A stretch of 64,000 nucleotides of DNA from a bacterium (lineage in GTDB: Bacteria > Pseudomonadota > Gammaproteobacteria > Burkholderiales > Thiobacillaceae): NCBI GenBank assembly GCA_009772925.1, contig WOUQ01000003.1:124001-188000 (forward strand), written 5' to 3'. The notes under the pieces were generated by a model that saw only the letters and a program-made list of their open reading frames with translations, had not been told where the DNA came from and searched no databases. This document shows positions 27,357-35,931 of the stretch, in pieces (the stretch's first letter is position 1; the number at the start of each line of letters is the position of its first letter). A program made the translations under genes and the position numbers.

Positions 27357-28399
27357 GGCTCCGCCTTTCCGTCGCCGCGCTTGGCGCTCGTCGGCAGCAG
27401 GGGCATGACCATCTGCACGACGAATTCCTCGCCCACGCGGTGCGCCGACAGGCGCGCCTCGGCGTCGAAATGCAGGGCCAGGCGCTCGCGGATGTTGGAC
27501 AGGGCCATGCGGTTGCCGCGCCGGCTGGGCGTGGGCCGCGCCACGACCTCGGCGGCGCAGGGATTGCGGATGACGACGTTGAGGAGACCGTCGCGTGCGA
27601 AGATGTCGACGCCGACGCGACCGCCCTCGGGACTCGGCTCGATGCCGTGGCAGACCGCGTTTTCCAGCAAGGGTTGCAGTACCAGGGCGGGCAGTCGGGC
27701 GTCGACCGGCGCATGGTCGACGCGCCAGTCGACGCGCAGGCGCTCGCCCAGGCGCAGGGTTTCCAGGTCCAGGTAGGCGCGCGCCAGTTCCAGTTCGCGC
27801 CCAAGGCTGGACAACTGGCGGTTGTCCGCCAGCAGGCCGCGATACAGTTCAGCCAGGTTTTCCAGGGCCGCCTCGGCGCGGCCGGGGTCGGAACGCACCA
27901 GCGACAGCACGCTGTTGAGGGTATTGAACAGGAAGTGCGGGCGGATGCGCGCCTGCAGGGCCTGCAAGCGGGCCTCCGCGAGGGCGGGGGACAGCCGGCG
28001 GGTGCGCCAGTCCAGCCAGATCAGGACGGCGCCGGCGACGAGACCCGCGAGCAGGATGGCGCGCCACAGGCCGCCGTCGGCGAGATCGGCATACTGGCGC
28101 AGCAAGAAGGCCTGCCAGAGCGCGGACACCAGCATGGCGATGCCGATACAGGCGACGGCGGTGACCGGGTAGGACAGGGTACTCAGGCGCGGCGCGGCCA
28201 GGAACAGGACCAGCAGGCTGGCCAGCAGGGGGGGCTGCAGATGGGCGGCATAGCCCAGGAAGACATGCATCGCCGCGGCCGGCGCGGGGGCCTCGGCGAG
28301 GGCCGCCCCGAGGGCCAGTACCTGGGCGGCCACGGTGATGCGCAGGAGGATGCCCAGGTTGCGGAAATCGGGCAGGGCGGTGGGAGTCTCCTTTGTCAT
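27353..28399 (-). CDS. algZ: Sensor histidine kinase, LytS/AlgZ type
   Basis: 348 aa from the ATG ending at 28399, with TAAGGTG seven bases upstream. The N-terminal half has about four to six membrane segments without a periplasmic domain. The His_kinase domain carries His155 in RIRPHFLFNTLNSVLSLV, and the ATP-binding part shows LVLQPLLENAVCHGIEP and SRRGNRMALSNIRERL. This is the FimS/AlgZ architecture, lacking the usual HisKA dimerisation sequence. It pairs with the downstream AlgR-like regulator and is divergent from argH, 44 bases away. Confidence 0.92.
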   Translation of the reverse strand: MTKETPTALPDFRNLGILLRITVAAQVLALGAALAEAPAPAAAMHVFLGYAAHLQPPLLASLLVLFLAAPRLSTLSYPVTAVACIGIAMLVSALWQAFLLRQYADLADGGLWRAILLAGLVAGAVLIWLDWRTRRLSPALAEARLQALQARIRPHFLFNTLNSVLSLVRSDPGRAEAALENLAELYRGLLADNRQLSSLGRELELARAYLDLETLRLGERLRVDWRVDHAPVDARLPALVLQPLLENAVCHGIEPSPEGGRVGVDIFARDGLLNVVIRNPCAAEVVARPTPSRRGNRMALSNIRERLALHFDAEARLSAHRVGEEFVVQMVMPLLPTSAKRGDGKAEP

Positions 28400-28443
28400 A
28401 ATCCACACCTTACCGAAACTCTCCCGTACCCCGCCATCCCCCC

Positions 28444-29874
28444 ATGAACCAAGACCACCCCTCCGCCCCCGCCGCCTGGTCCGGCCGTTTTTCCGAGCCG
28501 GTTTCCGAACGGGTGAAGCGCTACACCGCCTCGATTCCCTTCGACTGGCGCCTGGCGCCCTTCGACATCCAGGGCTCCCTGGCCCATGCCGCCATGCTGC
28601 ACAAGGTGGGCGTGCTGTCCGCGCAGGATCTGGCCGACATCCGCCGGGGCCTGGGGGAAATCCTGGCCGATTTCGAGGCGGGCCGCTTCACCTGGAACCT
28701 GGACGACGAGGATATCCACTTCAACATCGAGCGGGCTTTGACGAAGAAGGTGGGCGACGCCGGCAAGCGCCTGCACACCGGCCGCTCGCGCAACGACCAG
28801 GTGGCCACCGACGTGCGCCTGTGGCTGCGCGACGCCATCGACCGCATCCAGGCACTGCTGCGCGCCGCGCGCCTGGCCCTGCTGGAAATGGCGGAACGGC
28901 ACGCGGATACCGTCATGCCCGGCTTCACCCACCTGCAGGCCGCGCAGCCGGTAACCTTCGGCCACCACCTCATGGCCTGGCAGGAAATGCTCGCCCGCGA
29001 CACGGAACGTCTGGCCGACTGCCGCAAGCGGGTCAACCGCCTGCCCCTGGGCGCCGCCGCCCTGGCCGGCACCAGCTATCCCATCGACCGGGAGTTCGTC
29101 GCGCAGGAACTGGGCTTCGACGGCGTCTGCGAAAACTCCCTGGACGCGGTGTCCGACCGGGACTTCGCCATCGAATTCCTCGCCGCCGGCGCCTTGATCA
29201 TGACCCATCTGTCGCGCATGTCCGAAGAGTTGGTGATCTGGATGACGCCGCGCTTCGGCTTCATCGACCTGGCCGACCGTTTCTGCACCGGCTCGTCCAT
29301 CATGCCGCAGAAGAAGAACCCGGATGTGCCGGAATTGATGCGCGGCAAGACCGGGCGCATGAACGGCCACCTGGTCGCCCTGCTCACCCTGATGAAGGGC
29401 CAGCCCCTGGCCTACAACAAGGACAACCAGGAGGACAAGGAACCTCTCTTCGACGCGGTGGACACCCTGGTGGATTCCCTCGCCATCTTCGCCGACATGA
29501 TGGGCAGCCACGTCGACGCCGCCTCCGGCGAGCGGGTCTGGCACGTCAAGGTGCGCGCCGAGCGCATGCGCCAGGCCGCCGTGGAGGGCTACGCCACCGC
29601 CACCGACCTGGCCGACTACCTGGTGAAGAAGGGCCTGCCCTTCCGCGAGGCGCACGAAGCCGTGGCCCGCGCCGTGCGGGCGGCTGAACAGAAGGGTTGT
29701 GACCTGGCGGACCTCACCATGGACGAGCTGCGCGCTTTCTCCCCGCTGGTTGGCGAAGACATCTACGGCGTACTCACCCTGGAAGGCTCCCTCGCCGCCC
29801 GCGACCACATCGGCGGCACCGCTCCGGCCCAGGTCCGTGCGGCGGTGGCGCGGGCACGGGCCCGGCTGGGCTGA
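28444..29874 (+). CDS. argH: Argininosuccinate lyase
   Basis: 476 aa. Last step of arginine synthesis: argininosuccinate to arginine and fumarate. The superfamily signature [20 protein letters not shown] lies at about residues 282-301. [17 protein letters not shown] and [18 protein letters not shown] are also present. Start at the ATG 28444 with a normal N-terminus ([19 protein letters not shown]). Its adjacency to algZ/algR and hemC is a familiar gammaproteobacterial and betaproteobacterial arrangement. Confidence 0.97.
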   Translation: MNQDHPSAPAAWSGRFSEPVSERVKRYTASIPFDWRLAPFDIQGSLAHAAMLHKVGVLSAQDLADIRRGLGEILADFEAGRFTWNLDDEDIHFNIERALTKKVGDAGKRLHTGRSRNDQVATDVRLWLRDAIDRIQALLRAARLALLEMAERHADTVMPGFTHLQAAQPVTFGHHLMAWQEMLARDTERLADCRKRVNRLPLGAAALAGTSYPIDREFVAQELGFDGVCENSLDAVSDRDFAIEFLAAGALIMTHLSRMSEELVIWMTPRFGFIDLADRFCTGSSIMPQKKNPDVPELMRGKTGRMNGHLVALLTLMKGQPLAYNKDNQEDKEPLFDAVDTLVDSLAIFADMMGSHVDAASGERVWHVKVRAERMRQAAVEGYATATDLADYLVKKGLPFREAHEAVARAVRAAEQKGCDLADLTMDELRAFSPLVGEDIYGVLTLEGSLAARDHIGGTAPAQVRAAVARARARLG

Positions 29875-30014
29875 AAGCACAGCGGCAAGCCCGCAGATCC
29901 CTGGTCGGGTGAGGGGCCAGGGAGACGGATTTCAGCGCAGGGCAGTGTGGGACGCGGCAGAGAGGGGGTCTTGCCGGAGGCTGTTTTCACCTGAATTCGA
30001 ATGGGGGGTTCTGC

Positions 30015-30626
30015 TTGTCGACGCGCATGGTTTGTCCCCGTTATTTCCGCTGTTGTGTGCTGTGGGCTGGCATGGTCTGGGTGAACCACGCCGCGGCAGA
30101 CGCCTGCGCGCCGTTTATTGAAGAACATCCGGCCTGGGCATCAGCATCCTTTCGGCCGCATGACTCCGCCTTCGAATCTTGCAGCGTCGATGAGGCGCGC
30201 TATCGGCGGGTCATCACCGACTGGCTTCAACAGCGGCCGGCAACGCGGCCGGACGTCACCACGCTCGCGCTTGGCAGAGCGGTCAATTTTCCCTGGATCT
30301 CGCGTTTCCTGGCGGATACGGCGCTGCGAAACCCGGATTGGGCGGTCGGCGTGGCGCGCACAAGAATCGGCGAGCGGGATCAGTTGGCCCGGCCCGTTCT
30401 GCATGACCCGGCGCTGCTGCAACGCCTTGCCGCGCCTTTTGCAGGTTCGCGCCATGCCGTGATCGGCCTCTCTTATGAAAAGGTGCTGTTCGGCCGGGCC
30501 GACATCCATGCCTCGCCGCCAGCCTCGCCACTGACTTCACAAGCGGCCGCGGTCATGGTGCCCTACGATGCGCAGTTATGGCTGAGGCTTGCCCCGCGTA
30601 ATTCGCTTGCACCCACCGCGGAATAG
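30015..30626 (+). CDS. Hypothetical secreted protein
   Basis: 203 aa if begun at the TTG 30015, which has a G-rich stretch upstream; the ATG at 30027 is an alternative. The N-terminus looks like a signal peptide (YFRCCVLWAGMVWVNHAAADA). The mature part has two early cysteines (CAPFIEEHP and ESCSVDEARYRR) and no domain I recognise. It follows argH by 140 bases that hold no recognisable gene, and is convergent with a membrane-protein gene. Its codon use is less GC-biased than argH, which hints at acquisition, but this was not measured. Confidence 0.55.
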   Translation: MSTRMVCPRYFRCCVLWAGMVWVNHAAADACAPFIEEHPAWASASFRPHDSAFESCSVDEARYRRVITDWLQQRPATRPDVTTLALGRAVNFPWISRFLADTALRNPDWAVGVARTRIGERDQLARPVLHDPALLQRLAAPFAGSRHAVIGLSYEKVLFGRADIHASPPASPLTSQAAAVMVPYDAQLWLRLAPRNSLAPTAE

Positions 30627-30634
30627 GCGGGCGC

Positions 30635-31873
30635 CTAACGCGCTGGCGATCCGCTGCGCAGCAGAAATATCCCGATGCCGGCGAACGTCAGCGTGAAGAA
30701 GGCCAGCATGCCGACGCCGCCCCACAGCGCGCCGCCGGTGGCCGGCCGCAGCATGTCCGGGTTGTTCGGGTCGGCATACGCCGGGAAGCGCTCGCCAACG
30801 CCGAAGGCTTTCAGGTCGGTGCTGCGCGGCACCTCGGTCTCGCGGCGCGTGCCGCCGGACTCGATGGCAAGCCGCATCGTGTTGCTGCCTGATTTGTCCA
30901 GCACGATCACCTCGACCGGTTGCCATGTCTGCAATACCGTCCGTGTTTCCTGCGCCACGGTCCAGGTCAGCCAGCCCGTGCCGCCGACCAGCGGCAACAT
31001 CACACCCAGCGCGATGAGTTTCGGAATGCTGCTGGCATGACTGACCGCTGCGTCCAGTCGCTGCTGCGGCTTGCCCGGCGCGCCGCGCCCGGCGGCGGCC
31101 TGGCGGCGATCCTCTTTCGATGGACGCGCTTCCTGCCGGTCAGGGTCTTCCGAGTCGGCCACCCAGTAGCGATTCGAGGTGGTCAGGATCGGCAGACGCA
31201 GCGCGGCGGCGAGCGCTTCCACCCACTCCAGCCCTTCGTCGAACGGTTGCTCGCTGCTCCAGAGCACCAGGCGGCGAGCGGGGTCTTCGTGGACCAGTTC
31301 GATCCACCAGCGCTCGACGCGCCGATGCATGCCGGCAGCCTGCTCGGCGGGGGTGTAATGGCGGTGCTGCAGGCGCGAGCCATCGCGGATCAGGCGCCGG
31401 CGCAATGCCAGGCCGGCATATGCCGACAGCGGCAGTTCCCAGCTTGTTTTCGGCGTTTCGTAACGCACCTGGCGGTCGGTCAACTCGATGCGCATGCTGT
31501 CGGGCTGGCCGCGCACCGACCACAACAGCGCGGCGGCAAACAACGCCAGGACCGATGGCAGGCCGAACACGGCCAGCGCGGCCTCATGCGCCTGCAGCTC
31601 GGGCCAGAGGAAGCGGTAACCGGCGCCAAGCAGCAAGGCCAGAACCCCGGCGGCGAGCAATATCCACTTGCCGGCACGACGCGCCACGCCCGGACGCTCG
31701 GTCTGCACGCGCATCGGCAGCCGGGCGGGGTCGATCGGTGTGTCGAGATCGTTCCAGAAGCGAGCCCTGTCGGCATCGCGTTTGCTCGCCGGACTGGGCA
31801 GCATTTCGGCAATGCGTTCAGGCGGCCAACCGGGGACGGCGGGCAGTGGGGCGATGGGTTTGGGATGGCTCAT
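30635..31873 (-). CDS. Membrane protein with C-terminal DUF3592-like domain
   Basis: 412 aa. Two hydrophobic segments lie near residues 70-120 (KWILLAAGVLALLLGAGYRF; LPSVLALFAAALLW), one near 300 (LIALGVMLPLVGGTGWLTWTV) and one at the C-terminus (GMLAFFTLTFAGIGIFLL). The C-terminal stretch with VEVIVLDKSG, TRRETEVPRSTDLKAFGVGERFPAYADPNNP resembles DUF3592. The cytosolic middle part is rich in Arg and Trp. Function is unknown. Confidence 0.7.
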   Translation of the reverse strand: MSHPKPIAPLPAVPGWPPERIAEMLPSPASKRDADRARFWNDLDTPIDPARLPMRVQTERPGVARRAGKWILLAAGVLALLLGAGYRFLWPELQAHEAALAVFGLPSVLALFAAALLWSVRGQPDSMRIELTDRQVRYETPKTSWELPLSAYAGLALRRRLIRDGSRLQHRHYTPAEQAAGMHRRVERWWIELVHEDPARRLVLWSSEQPFDEGLEWVEALAAALRLPILTTSNRYWVADSEDPDRQEARPSKEDRRQAAAGRGAPGKPQQRLDAAVSHASSIPKLIALGVMLPLVGGTGWLTWTVAQETRTVLQTWQPVEVIVLDKSGSNTMRLAIESGGTRRETEVPRSTDLKAFGVGERFPAYADPNNPDMLRPATGGALWGGVGMLAFFTLTFAGIGIFLLRSGSPAR

Positions 31874-31897
31874 TGGTGGCCCGCTGGGCTTCGTGCC

Positions 31898-32167
31898 TCA
31901 GCCCAACCTTTGCTTCTTCGCGGGGTCCGGCGTGATCTCATCCCCCGCTGCCGGCGCCAAGTCCGGCGCCTGTTCCAGGAGGGCGAGATGGGCCGCCACA
32001 TCCGCGTTCTCGCCGCGCTGGGAGAAGAGTTTCGCGGTTTCCATGGCCGAAACCTTCTCCGCGATGGCGGTCACGAAAAACTGGTTCATCGAGGTGTTGT
32101 CCGCCTCCGCCAGACGGCGTGCGGCGCTGAGGAGCGAATCCGGCACACGCAGGGCATAGTTGCTCAT
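31898..32167 (-). CDS. RHH-type antitoxin-like protein (HicB-like)
   Basis: 89 aa. The N-terminus SNYALRVPDSLLSAARRLAE followed by NTSMNQFFVTAIAEKVSAM has the strand-helix-helix layout of Arc/HicB-type antitoxins, with an acidic, Pro-rich tail. Its start overlaps by 4 bases the end of a PIN-toxin remnant, indicating a former toxin-antitoxin operon. The partner is truncated, so it may be an orphan antitoxin. Confidence 0.75.
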   Translation of the reverse strand: MSNYALRVPDSLLSAARRLAEADNTSMNQFFVTAIAEKVSAMETAKLFSQRGENADVAAHLALLEQAPDLAPAAGDEITPDPAKKQRLG

Positions 32168-32379
32168 GAGGATCTCCAGGCTGCCAGGCTTTGGGCCGGC
32201 GTCAACAGTTCAATGCCAAAACGGCACGCGGCAGGTTGGAAATCCTCGACATTGAAGGTCACCAAGCCATTCGCCCGCCCATTCACCGCTGTCTCCAACA
32301 CCATCTCGTCTCCCGCATCCCGTAGCTGAGGCCGCCACAGGTAATGCAGATGCACCGGCACGCCAAACCTGGCCCACAC
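32164..32379 (-). pseudogene. C-terminal remnant of a PIN-domain (VapC-like) toxin
   Basis: Only about 71 residues remain, with a GTG at most as start and an in-frame TAG three codons before it. The surviving sequence, LRDAGDEMVLETAVNGRANG and LVTFNVEDF, matches the second half of PIN toxins, including one acidic active-site pair (D and E of RDAGDEM). The N-terminal half with the first catalytic Asp is missing, and the sugar dehydrogenase gene ends 26 bases away. The toxin is therefore most likely inactive. Confidence 0.75.
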
Positions 32380-32405
32380 CGACTACTCTAACGTAAACGC
32401 CGCGT

Positions 32406-33539
32406 TCACCCCCCATACACGATCCGGTACACCACCCCCGCGTGGTCGTCCGACACCAGCAGGCTGCCGTCGGGCATCACCAGCACGTCGGCGGGACGGC
32501 CCAGCACCCGTTCCCGGTCGCTGCCCTCGCCCTGCAGCCAGCCGGTGGCGAAGGGTTCGTAGGCCACCACCCGGTCGCCTTCGAGGATGGCGGCCATGAC
32601 CCGGTAGCCCACCTTGCGGCTGCGGTTCCAGGAGCCGTGCTCGGCGACGAAGATGGCGTTGCGGTAGCGCGCGGGGAATTGCCGGCCGGTGTAGAAGCGC
32701 ATGCCCAGGGGCGCGACGTGGGCGGCGAGTTCCCGAGCCGGCGGTGTGAAGCGGGCGCAATCGGCGTCGCCGCCGAATTCCGGGTCGCGCACGGCGGCAC
32801 CGTGACAATGCGGATAGCCGAAGTGGCGGCCGGGCTGGTCCAGGCGGTTGAGTTCGTCCGGCGGCGCGTCGTCGCCCAGCCAGTCGCGGCCGTTGTCGGT
32901 GAACCAGAGCTGGCCGGTGCGCGGATGCCAGTCGAAGCCGACCGTGTTGCGCACCCCCCGCGCCACGGTCTCCAGCCGGCCGCTGGCCGGGTCCAGGCGA
33001 TGGATGACGGCGTAGCGCGCCGGGTCGGCGGCGCAGATGTTGCAGGGCGCGCCCACCGGCACATAGAGCCAGCCGTCCGGGCCGAAGGCGATGAACTTCC
33101 AGCCGTGGTGGGTTTCCGTGGGCAGGCCGGCGAACACGGTCTCCACTTCCGGCGGCGCATCGAGGCGGCGTTCCACGTCGCGGATGCGCAGGATGCGGCT
33201 GACCGCCGAGATATACAGATCGCCGTCACGGTAGGCCACCCCCACCGGCAAGGTCAGGTTTCGCGCAATGACGCGGGGCTTGCCGGGGCCCGCGCGGCTC
33301 AGCGGCACGGCATGCACGCGCCCGTCGCGCATGCTGCCGACGAACAGGGTGTCGCGGCCGAGGGCCATCTGGCGGGCATTGGGCACCTCGGCGAAGCGTT
33401 CGATGCGGAAGCCCGGGGGCAGGCGGATGGGGTCGAGGATGGGGTCGGCCGCGAGCCCGGCGCCGGCTGAGAGCAGGCCGGCGAGCAGCAGCGCCGCCCG
33501 CGGGAGGGCGCGCGCGCCGCGAGTCTGCTTCACGCGCAT
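32406..33539 (-). CDS. PQQ-dependent sugar dehydrogenase-like (sorbosone dehydrogenase family) beta-propeller
   Basis: 377 aa with a signal peptide (ALPRAALLLAGLLSAGAGLAA). The six-bladed propeller of soluble glucose/sorbosone dehydrogenases is visible in PPGFRIERFAEVPNARQMAL, LYVPVGAPCNICAADP, RNTVGFDWHPRTGQLWFTDNG and IFVAEHGSWNRSRKVGYRV. Such proteins oxidise sugars in the periplasm with PQQ and Ca, but many family members are uncharacterised and may not bind PQQ. No pqq genes are in the window. It lies 13 bases downstream of folD on the same strand. Confidence 0.85.
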   Translation of the reverse strand: MRVKQTRGARALPRAALLLAGLLSAGAGLAADPILDPIRLPPGFRIERFAEVPNARQMALGRDTLFVGSMRDGRVHAVPLSRAGPGKPRVIARNLTLPVGVAYRDGDLYISAVSRILRIRDVERRLDAPPEVETVFAGLPTETHHGWKFIAFGPDGWLYVPVGAPCNICAADPARYAVIHRLDPASGRLETVARGVRNTVGFDWHPRTGQLWFTDNGRDWLGDDAPPDELNRLDQPGRHFGYPHCHGAAVRDPEFGGDADCARFTPPARELAAHVAPLGMRFYTGRQFPARYRNAIFVAEHGSWNRSRKVGYRVMAAILEGDRVVAYEPFATGWLQGEGSDRERVLGRPADVLVMPDGSLLVSDDHAGVVYRIVYGG

Positions 33540-33552
33540 CGCGCCTACCCGC

Positions 33553-34407
33553 TCAGGGCGCGTGCCGCAGCGCCGCTTCCAGCGTGTTCTGCAGCAGCGT
33601 CGCCACGGTCATGGGGCCGACGCCGCCGGGCACCGGGGTGATCCAGGAGGCCCGCTCGCAGGCGGCGGCGAATTCCACGTCGCCCACCAGCTTGCCGCTG
33701 TCCAGGCGGTTGATGCCGATGTCGACGACGATGGCGCCGGGCTTGATCCAGGCACCCCGCACCATCTCCGGCTTGCCGACGGCGGCCACCACCAGGTCGG
33801 CGCGGCCCACGTGGCCGGGCAGGTCTTGCGTGGCGGAGTGGCAGACGGTGACGGTGCAGCCGGCCAGCAGCAGTTCCAGGGCCATGGGGCGGCCGACATG
33901 GTTGGAGGCGCCCACCACCACCGCGTGCTTGCCGCGCAGGGCTTCGCCGGTGGCTTCCAGCAGCTTCATGACGCCATAGGGCGTGCAGGAGCGCAGCAGG
34001 GGGTCGCGCACCGCCAGGCGGCCGATGTTGCAGGGGTGGAAGCCGTCCACGTCCTTGTCGATACGGATGGCTTCCACCACGGCCTTGTCGTCGATGTGAT
34101 CCGGCAACGGGGCCTGCACGAGGATGCCATCGACCGTGGGGTCGACGTTCAGGCGGCCGATCAGGTCGAGCAGTTCGGCCTGGCTGGTGCTGGCCGGCAG
34201 GTCGTGGGAGAGCGACAGCACGCCGGCCGTCTCGCAGGCGCGGCGCTTGTTGCGTACATAGATGCCGGAGGCCGGGTCGGCGCCGAGCAGGATCACCGCC
34301 AGGCCGGGGATGCGCTGCCCCGCCGCGGCGCGTGCCGAGACCTGGCGTTGGATGTCGCGGAGCAGGGCGTCGGCGATGGCTTTTCCGTCGAGGATGCGGG
34401 CAGTCAT
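33553..34407 (-). CDS. folD: Methylenetetrahydrofolate dehydrogenase/cyclohydrolase
   Basis: 284 aa. The bifunctional enzyme interconverts methylene-, methenyl- and formyl-THF. Family landmarks: [14 protein letters not shown] with the catalytic Lys, [45 protein letters not shown] (with Cys-Thr-Pro here as SCTPYG) and [13 protein letters not shown] for NAD(P) binding. Most FolD proteins have GRSxIVGxP at this last point; here it reads GASNHVGRP, a common betaproteobacterial variation. Start at the ATG ending at 34407. Confidence 0.96.
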   Translation of the reverse strand: MTARILDGKAIADALLRDIQRQVSARAAAGQRIPGLAVILLGADPASGIYVRNKRRACETAGVLSLSHDLPASTSQAELLDLIGRLNVDPTVDGILVQAPLPDHIDDKAVVEAIRIDKDVDGFHPCNIGRLAVRDPLLRSCTPYGVMKLLEATGEALRGKHAVVVGASNHVGRPMALELLLAGCTVTVCHSATQDLPGHVGRADLVVAAVGKPEMVRGAWIKPGAIVVDIGINRLDSGKLVGDVEFAAACERASWITPVPGGVGPMTVATLLQNTLEAALRHAP

Positions 34408-34467
34408 GGCGGCATGGGTGGCTGGGTTGGGAACTCGGCTATTCTAGCCAAGCCCCCGCGCGCGGCG

Positions 34468-34496
34468 TTGCTTTTTGCCCGGGGGGTGGGTACATT
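34468..34496 (+). promoter_or_regulatory. Candidate sigma-70 promoter of tRNA-Pro
   Basis: TTGCTT (34468-34473), a 17-base spacer, then TACATT (34491-34496). Transcription would start around 34502, a few bases before the tRNA 5' end at 34510. Moderate consensus match, but position and spacing are right. Confidence 0.55.
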
Positions 34497-34509
34497 TCTC
34501 CGCCCCCGT

Positions 34510-34586
<77 letters not shown>

Positions 34587-34628
34587 CCATCCAGCCCCGA
34601 CCCGTCAACCGATCGATCGGGCTCCCTT

Positions 34629-34705
34629 CTGCCCGTAGCTCAATTGGATAGAGCACCAGCCTTCTAAGCTGGGGGTTACAGGTTCGATCCCTGTCGGGCA
34701 GGCCA
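34629..34705 (+). tRNA. tRNA-Arg (anticodon TCT)
   Basis: 77 nt. Acceptor CTGCCCG pairs with CGGGCAG, the D-arm is GCTCAATTGGATAGAGC, the anticodon loop CTTCTAA gives TCT, the T-arm is AGGTTCGATCCCT, and CCA is encoded (34703-34705). It decodes the rare AGA codon. Confidence 0.96.
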
Positions 34706-34780
34706 GATTCCCGCCGCATTCAAGCATGGCCTCCCTGGAGCCGATATCGGCATTCATGGCGTCCACATCGCGGAGGGATC

Positions 34781-35920
34781 ATGCAGGCACGGCAGGCCAT
34801 CGTTACCAACCTTTCAGACTGTTCGCTCACCCCGCTGGCCGAAATCGGTCCCCAGTTGGTGCTTGGCTTTGCCGCGCCGCGCTTCTTCGCCGATCCCGAC
34901 TTCGCACCCTGGTTGGCGCGGGCCTTCCCACAGGCCCGCAGGCTGGTGGTCTCCACCGCCGGGGAAATTTCCAGCCAGGGCGTCAGCAATGACAGCGCCG
35001 TGATCACCGCCCTGCATTTCGGGCAAGCGGGCTTTCGCGTCGCCGCCACCGACGTGGCGGACATGGACGATTCGCGCGAGGCCGGCCGGCGCCTGGCCGG
35101 CCAGTTGCCGGGTGACGGTCTCAGGGCGGTGCTGCTGCTGTCCCAGGGTGTCCGGGTGAACGGCAGCGAGCTCATCGCCGGCGTCGTCTCCGTCCTGGGC
35201 AAGGCGATCCCCCTGACCGGCGGTCTGGCCGGCGACTACGGCGCCTTCAGCCGCACCTGGGCGCTGCTGGACGAGCAGGTGTCGGATACGCTCATGCTGG
35301 CGGTGGGGTTCTATGGCGAGGCACTGGATTTCGCCCACGGCTCCTTCGGCGGCTGGAACAGTTTCGGCCCCGCCCGCCGCGCCACCCGCGCCGCGGGCAA
35401 CGTTCTGTATGAGCTGGACGGCGAGCCGGCGCTGGAGGTTTACCGGCGATACCTGGGCGATTACGCCAGGGACCTGCCCGCTTCGGGTTTGCTGTTCCCC
35501 TTCGCCATCCTCTCCGGTGATCGCGAGGAGACCGGCCTGATCCGTACCCTGCTGGGCGTCGACGAGGTGGACGGCAGTCTCACCCTGGCCGGCGACATTC
35601 CCCAGGATGGCTACCTCAAGCTCATGCACGCCTCCACCGAGGCCCTGGTGGATGGCGCCGAGGCCGCCGCCGAGGCCGCCAGGCGGATGGCCCGGGGCGA
35701 TGGCCAGGGCCTGGGCATCCTGGTCTCCTGCATTGGGCGCAAGCTGGTGATGGGCGACCGGGTGGACGAGGAAGTGGAGGCGGTAGGCGAGGTTCTCGGC
35801 CAGAACTGTGTGTTGACCGGCTTCTATTCCAACGGCGAGATCAGCCCCTTCCTGGAAACCACCGAGTGCAAGCTGCACAACCAGACCATGACCATCACCT
35901 ATCTGGGTGAAACCGGCTGA
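34781..35920 (+). CDS. FIST-domain sensory protein
   Basis: 379 aa. FIST domains (N- and C-terminal parts) are proposed small-ligand sensors, often amino-acid binding, that work with chemoreceptors or histidine kinases. Diagnostic stretches are VVSTAGEISSQGVSNDSAV, PLTGGLAGDYGAF, and the C-terminal VLTGFYSNGEISPFLETTEC followed by KLHNQTMTIT. No signal peptide, so it is cytosolic. It lies 11 bases before a hybrid histidine kinase, which is its probable partner. Confidence 0.92.
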   Translation: MQARQAIVTNLSDCSLTPLAEIGPQLVLGFAAPRFFADPDFAPWLARAFPQARRLVVSTAGEISSQGVSNDSAVITALHFGQAGFRVAATDVADMDDSREAGRRLAGQLPGDGLRAVLLLSQGVRVNGSELIAGVVSVLGKAIPLTGGLAGDYGAFSRTWALLDEQVSDTLMLAVGFYGEALDFAHGSFGGWNSFGPARRATRAAGNVLYELDGEPALEVYRRYLGDYARDLPASGLLFPFAILSGDREETGLIRTLLGVDEVDGSLTLAGDIPQDGYLKLMHASTEALVDGAEAAAEAARRMARGDGQGLGILVSCIGRKLVMGDRVDEEVEAVGEVLGQNCVLTGFYSNGEISPFLETTECKLHNQTMTITYLGETG

Positions 35921-35931
35921 CGGGGATTTTC

